From Candidatus Rifleibacterium amylolyticum (GTDB taxonomy: Bacteria; Muiribacteriota; Ozemobacteria; Ozemobacterales; Ozemobacteraceae), in contig JAACJG010000006.1 of assembly GCA_009917695.1 (NCBI GenBank), forward strand, positions 248,001 through 312,000: a DNA stretch of 64,000 nt. Direction: 5' to 3'. The notes beneath the pieces were generated by a model, which worked only from the letters and a program-made list of their open reading frames with translations, made no database searches and had not been told where the DNA came from. This document shows, in pieces, positions 62,238 to 64,000 of the stretch (its first letter is position 1; the number at the start of each line of letters is the position of its first letter). A program made the position numbers and the translations under genes.

Positions 62238-63041
62238 ATGCGGCGATCGCATTTTTTCATAGTTCCGCTGGCAGCAGCGCTGGTTCTGGCCGTTATCTGT
62301 CTCAACGGCCAGGAGCTTCAGCCGCAGTTGCGCGAGGCCGAACGGCTTTATCAGGCCGGACGTTATCAGGATGCCGCCCGCGCAGCCGATAATTATCTGC
62401 GTTTTTTTCCGGATGATTTTCAGGCACTTCTCATTGCCGGCATCAGCGCCTTCAACCATGGCGACTATTTGTCGGCAAAGCGGCATTTGACCAAAGCACA
62501 TGCCAGACAGGCACGGCATCCGCTGGTAGTTGAGTATACCAACCTGCTGCGCGAAATTGAGTATCGCAGCGGTTCACTCGAGCCGGTGCCATTGCAACCA
62601 CCTGACAGCAACAAATACGAAACCGCCGGTTTCTATAAAAGGGGTTACTTCGGCCCGGGATTTACCCACACATCAGGGCGCGTGATAGATCCGGCGCTGG
62701 CAACGGCCGAAGTCGCCCTGCCCATGCCACATCCTTCGACAGACAGCATATTTACGACGCAACCGGTTCAGGAAATTGCCGATAAGGCTTTCAGCGAAGG
62801 AAATTTTCACAAAGCCTACCTGTTTTATTCACAATTGCTGGCTTCAGAGCCGACCAACCGGCGTTTTTTACTGGGCCGTGCCAGATCAGCGTTTCACATG
62901 AAACGCTATCGACAGGTGGTAGATATGCTCGGCCCATTGCTGGCAGCGCCTGAAATTCAGGGATTCAGCGATACTGAGATAGAAAATGCCCGGGAGCTGT
63001 TAGCCGATGCAAAACAAAAGGCCTTTGCCGGAACCCCTTAA
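62238..63041 (+). CDS. Exported TPR protein
   Basis: 267 aa. A signal peptide or anchor (HFFIVPLAAALVLAVICLNG) is followed by TPR-like repeats (LREAERLYQAGRYQDAARAA, then LLIAGISAFNHGDYLSAKRH). A Gly/Tyr-rich middle and a second TPR pair (KAFSEGNFHKAYLFYSQLLA) follow. It is the last gene of the pilus operon, 5 bases after the small acidic protein, and ends 4 bases from the convergent motB. It may act like a periplasmic pilotin or scaffold for a secretin encoded elsewhere. Confidence 0.72.
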   Translation: MRRSHFFIVPLAAALVLAVICLNGQELQPQLREAERLYQAGRYQDAARAADNYLRFFPDDFQALLIAGISAFNHGDYLSAKRHLTKAHARQARHPLVVEYTNLLREIEYRSGSLEPVPLQPPDSNKYETAGFYKRGYFGPGFTHTSGRVIDPALATAEVALPMPHPSTDSIFTTQPVQEIADKAFSEGNFHKAYLFYSQLLASEPTNRRFLLGRARSAFHMKRYRQVVDMLGPLLAAPEIQGFSDTEIENARELLADAKQKAFAGTP

Positions 63042-63045
63042 AGGC

Positions 63046-63783
63046 TTATTCCCAGGTAAAATCGCGAACCACTTTTTTCTTGGTCGATAACACGATGATC
63101 TCGACCCGTCGATTGATTTCACGATTTTCAGCACTGGTATTAGGCACTTTTGGCCGGAATTCTCCGTAACCCTGTGCCGAGAAACGCTCAGGATCCTGCA
63201 TCATTTTATCGACAAAAAAGCGTACAACCGAACAGGCGCGCGCGGTCGAAAGTTCCCAGTTGGAGGGGTAGGTTCCGCTACGCGTCGGCTGATCATCTGT
63301 GTGACCGTCTATACGAATATGATTGTCAATTGTACTGAGAACCGGCACCAGAGAGGTCAGAACATCTTCGGCACCCTGGCGCATTTCAGCGCTGCCGCTC
63401 TCAAAAAGCACGTTTGAAGGAATTTCAATTTTAACCATCTGGTCAGATGCCATTACCAGCATACGATCAGCTGCCGGCGTCTTGCGCAACTGGTTCTTAA
63501 CCTTCTTGACCAGATGCGGAATTTCGCTTTTGCGTGAGGCCGGAGTCAGAAGAATTCCTTTGCCGCCATGAGTAAGCCACTGGCTCGAACCCTGCGCCGC
63601 ATTGATGCTGAATACAGCATGAAACTTTTCGTCACGCGATTCGCTTTTCTGACGCTTTTTGGGGGAGTCAAGCGATGAGAAAGCGAACAGCATGACGAAA
63701 AAGCAGAGCATGTTCGTCACCAGGTCTGCATAAGATACAAACCATAATGGCGCCGAAATTTCTTCAGACTTTCTCTTTTTCAT
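63046..63783 (-). CDS. motB: Flagellar motor stator protein MotB
   Basis: 245 aa. A short basic N-terminus leads to the single membrane helix with the proton- or sodium-binding Asp20 (VSYADLVTNMLCFFVMLFAF). A plug/linker follows. The C-terminal OmpA-like peptidoglycan-binding domain (about 130-240) has IRIDGHTDDQPTRSG, then SNWELSTARACSVVRFF and NREINRRVEI. With MotA it forms the stator ring that turns the flagellum. The ATG shares one base with the motA stop (TAATG). The converging pilus operon ends 4 bases away with no terminator between them. Confidence 0.93.
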   Translation of the reverse strand: MKKRKSEEISAPLWFVSYADLVTNMLCFFVMLFAFSSLDSPKKRQKSESRDEKFHAVFSINAAQGSSQWLTHGGKGILLTPASRKSEIPHLVKKVKNQLRKTPAADRMLVMASDQMVKIEIPSNVLFESGSAEMRQGAEDVLTSLVPVLSTIDNHIRIDGHTDDQPTRSGTYPSNWELSTARACSVVRFFVDKMMQDPERFSAQGYGEFRPKVPNTSAENREINRRVEIIVLSTKKKVVRDFTWE

Positions 63784-64000
63784 TAACCGCCCTGGCCGAG
63801 TTCTTCTGAGAGATGGAGCTCGTTGAACTGCACTCGCGACTGGTCAGACATAAAGGCCAGCAGGCGCTCCTGAATAATGCGAGGATGTATGCCGCCAGCG
63901 ATCAACATGCAGCCGCGGGCTATGATTTCGCCATACATCTGTTCGGCGACGCTGCGCTCTTCAGCCTTTTTGCCATAGGGAATAAACAACAGATTGGCGG
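63783..64000 (-). CDS. motA: Flagellar motor stator protein MotA (C-terminal part only)
   Basis: The last ~72 codons; the gene continues past the right edge. ANLLFIPYGKKAEERS is the MotA cytoplasmic boundary after the last membrane helix, followed by GCMLIAGGIHPRIIQERLLA, the conserved C-terminal segment of MotA. A TTG within the frame at 63989 is not the start. Position before motB supports the call. Confidence 0.88.
   Translation of the reverse strand, partial: ANLLFIPYGKKAEERSVAEQMYGEIIARGCMLIAGGIHPRIIQERLLAFMSDQSRVQFNELHLSEELGQGG

Overview
The window looks like a chromosomal segment from a flagellated, diderm (Gram-negative) bacterium. BamA, a Skp-like chaperone, LpxA, LpxD, an LpxC-FabZ fusion and an LptF/G-type permease show an outer membrane with lipid A. 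A FliW-CsrA pair, a Maf flagellin glycosyltransferase, a PilM/N fusion and GspE/F-type pilus genes argue against a gammaproteobacterium. The overall mix would fit a candidate phylum such as Riflebacteria, but that placement is an inference from gene content. I saw no tRNA, rRNA, CRISPR array, prophage or insertion sequence.

Layout. 1-2418 (-): start of pseB (pseudaminic acid pathway), a sugar-1-phosphate nucleotidyltransferase and UDP-glucose dehydrogenase. 2521-6815 (+): LptF/G permease, a degenerate 5'-nucleotidase-like exported protein, a DUF2993/LmeA-like protein and a very Cys/Lys-rich secreted protein. 6879-11164: a pterin dehydratase-like protein, a radical SAM protein with an N-terminal nucleotidyltransferase-like part, and a secreted two-domain phosphoesterase. 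11250-36677 (-): late flagellar genes, namely a small motility-type protein, fliS, maf, an unknown gene, fliD, flaG, a 71-codon gene, three flagellins, csrA, fliW, flgL, flgK, flgN and flgM. They are interrupted at 23469-26240 by a sulfur-carrier/CoA-disulfide reductase fusion and thioredoxin under a consensus sigma-54 promoter. 36898-43151 (-): the lipid A/BamA operon. 43350-48258 (+): a zinc-ribbon DnaB-like ATPase, a TPR lipoprotein and a glycine-zipper protein. 48545-52707 (-) and 52840-63041 (+): two divergent operons of type IV pilus/type II secretion-like genes. 63046-64000 (-): motB and the end of motA.

The most interesting structure is regulatory. Sigma-28-type promoters (TAAA-like -35, about 15-16 bases, then GCCGATAA-like -10) precede flagellin 1, flagellin 2, the 71-codon gene, flgK and flgM. 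The leaders of flagellin 1, flagellin 2 and the 71-codon gene each carry two consecutive hairpins that present GGA in the loop. The proximal one is nearly identical in all three (GATTC-AWGGAG-GAATC) and puts the Shine-Dalgarno sequence itself in the loop. Since csrA and fliW are encoded in the same cluster, and FlgM is the sigma-28 antagonist, the window appears to hold a whole late-flagellar homeostasis circuit. A previously unremarked small protein seems to be wired in as if it were a flagellin.

Other points: FliD (993 aa), FlgL (1016 aa) and the flagellins (742-870 aa) are all greatly enlarged. A structured transcript candidate lies between flgN and flgK. The FabZ half of the LpxC-FabZ fusion has its own ribosome binding site. 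A cupin-first pilus operon appears to be transcribed leaderless. The radical SAM gene has coding sequence upstream of any usable start codon.
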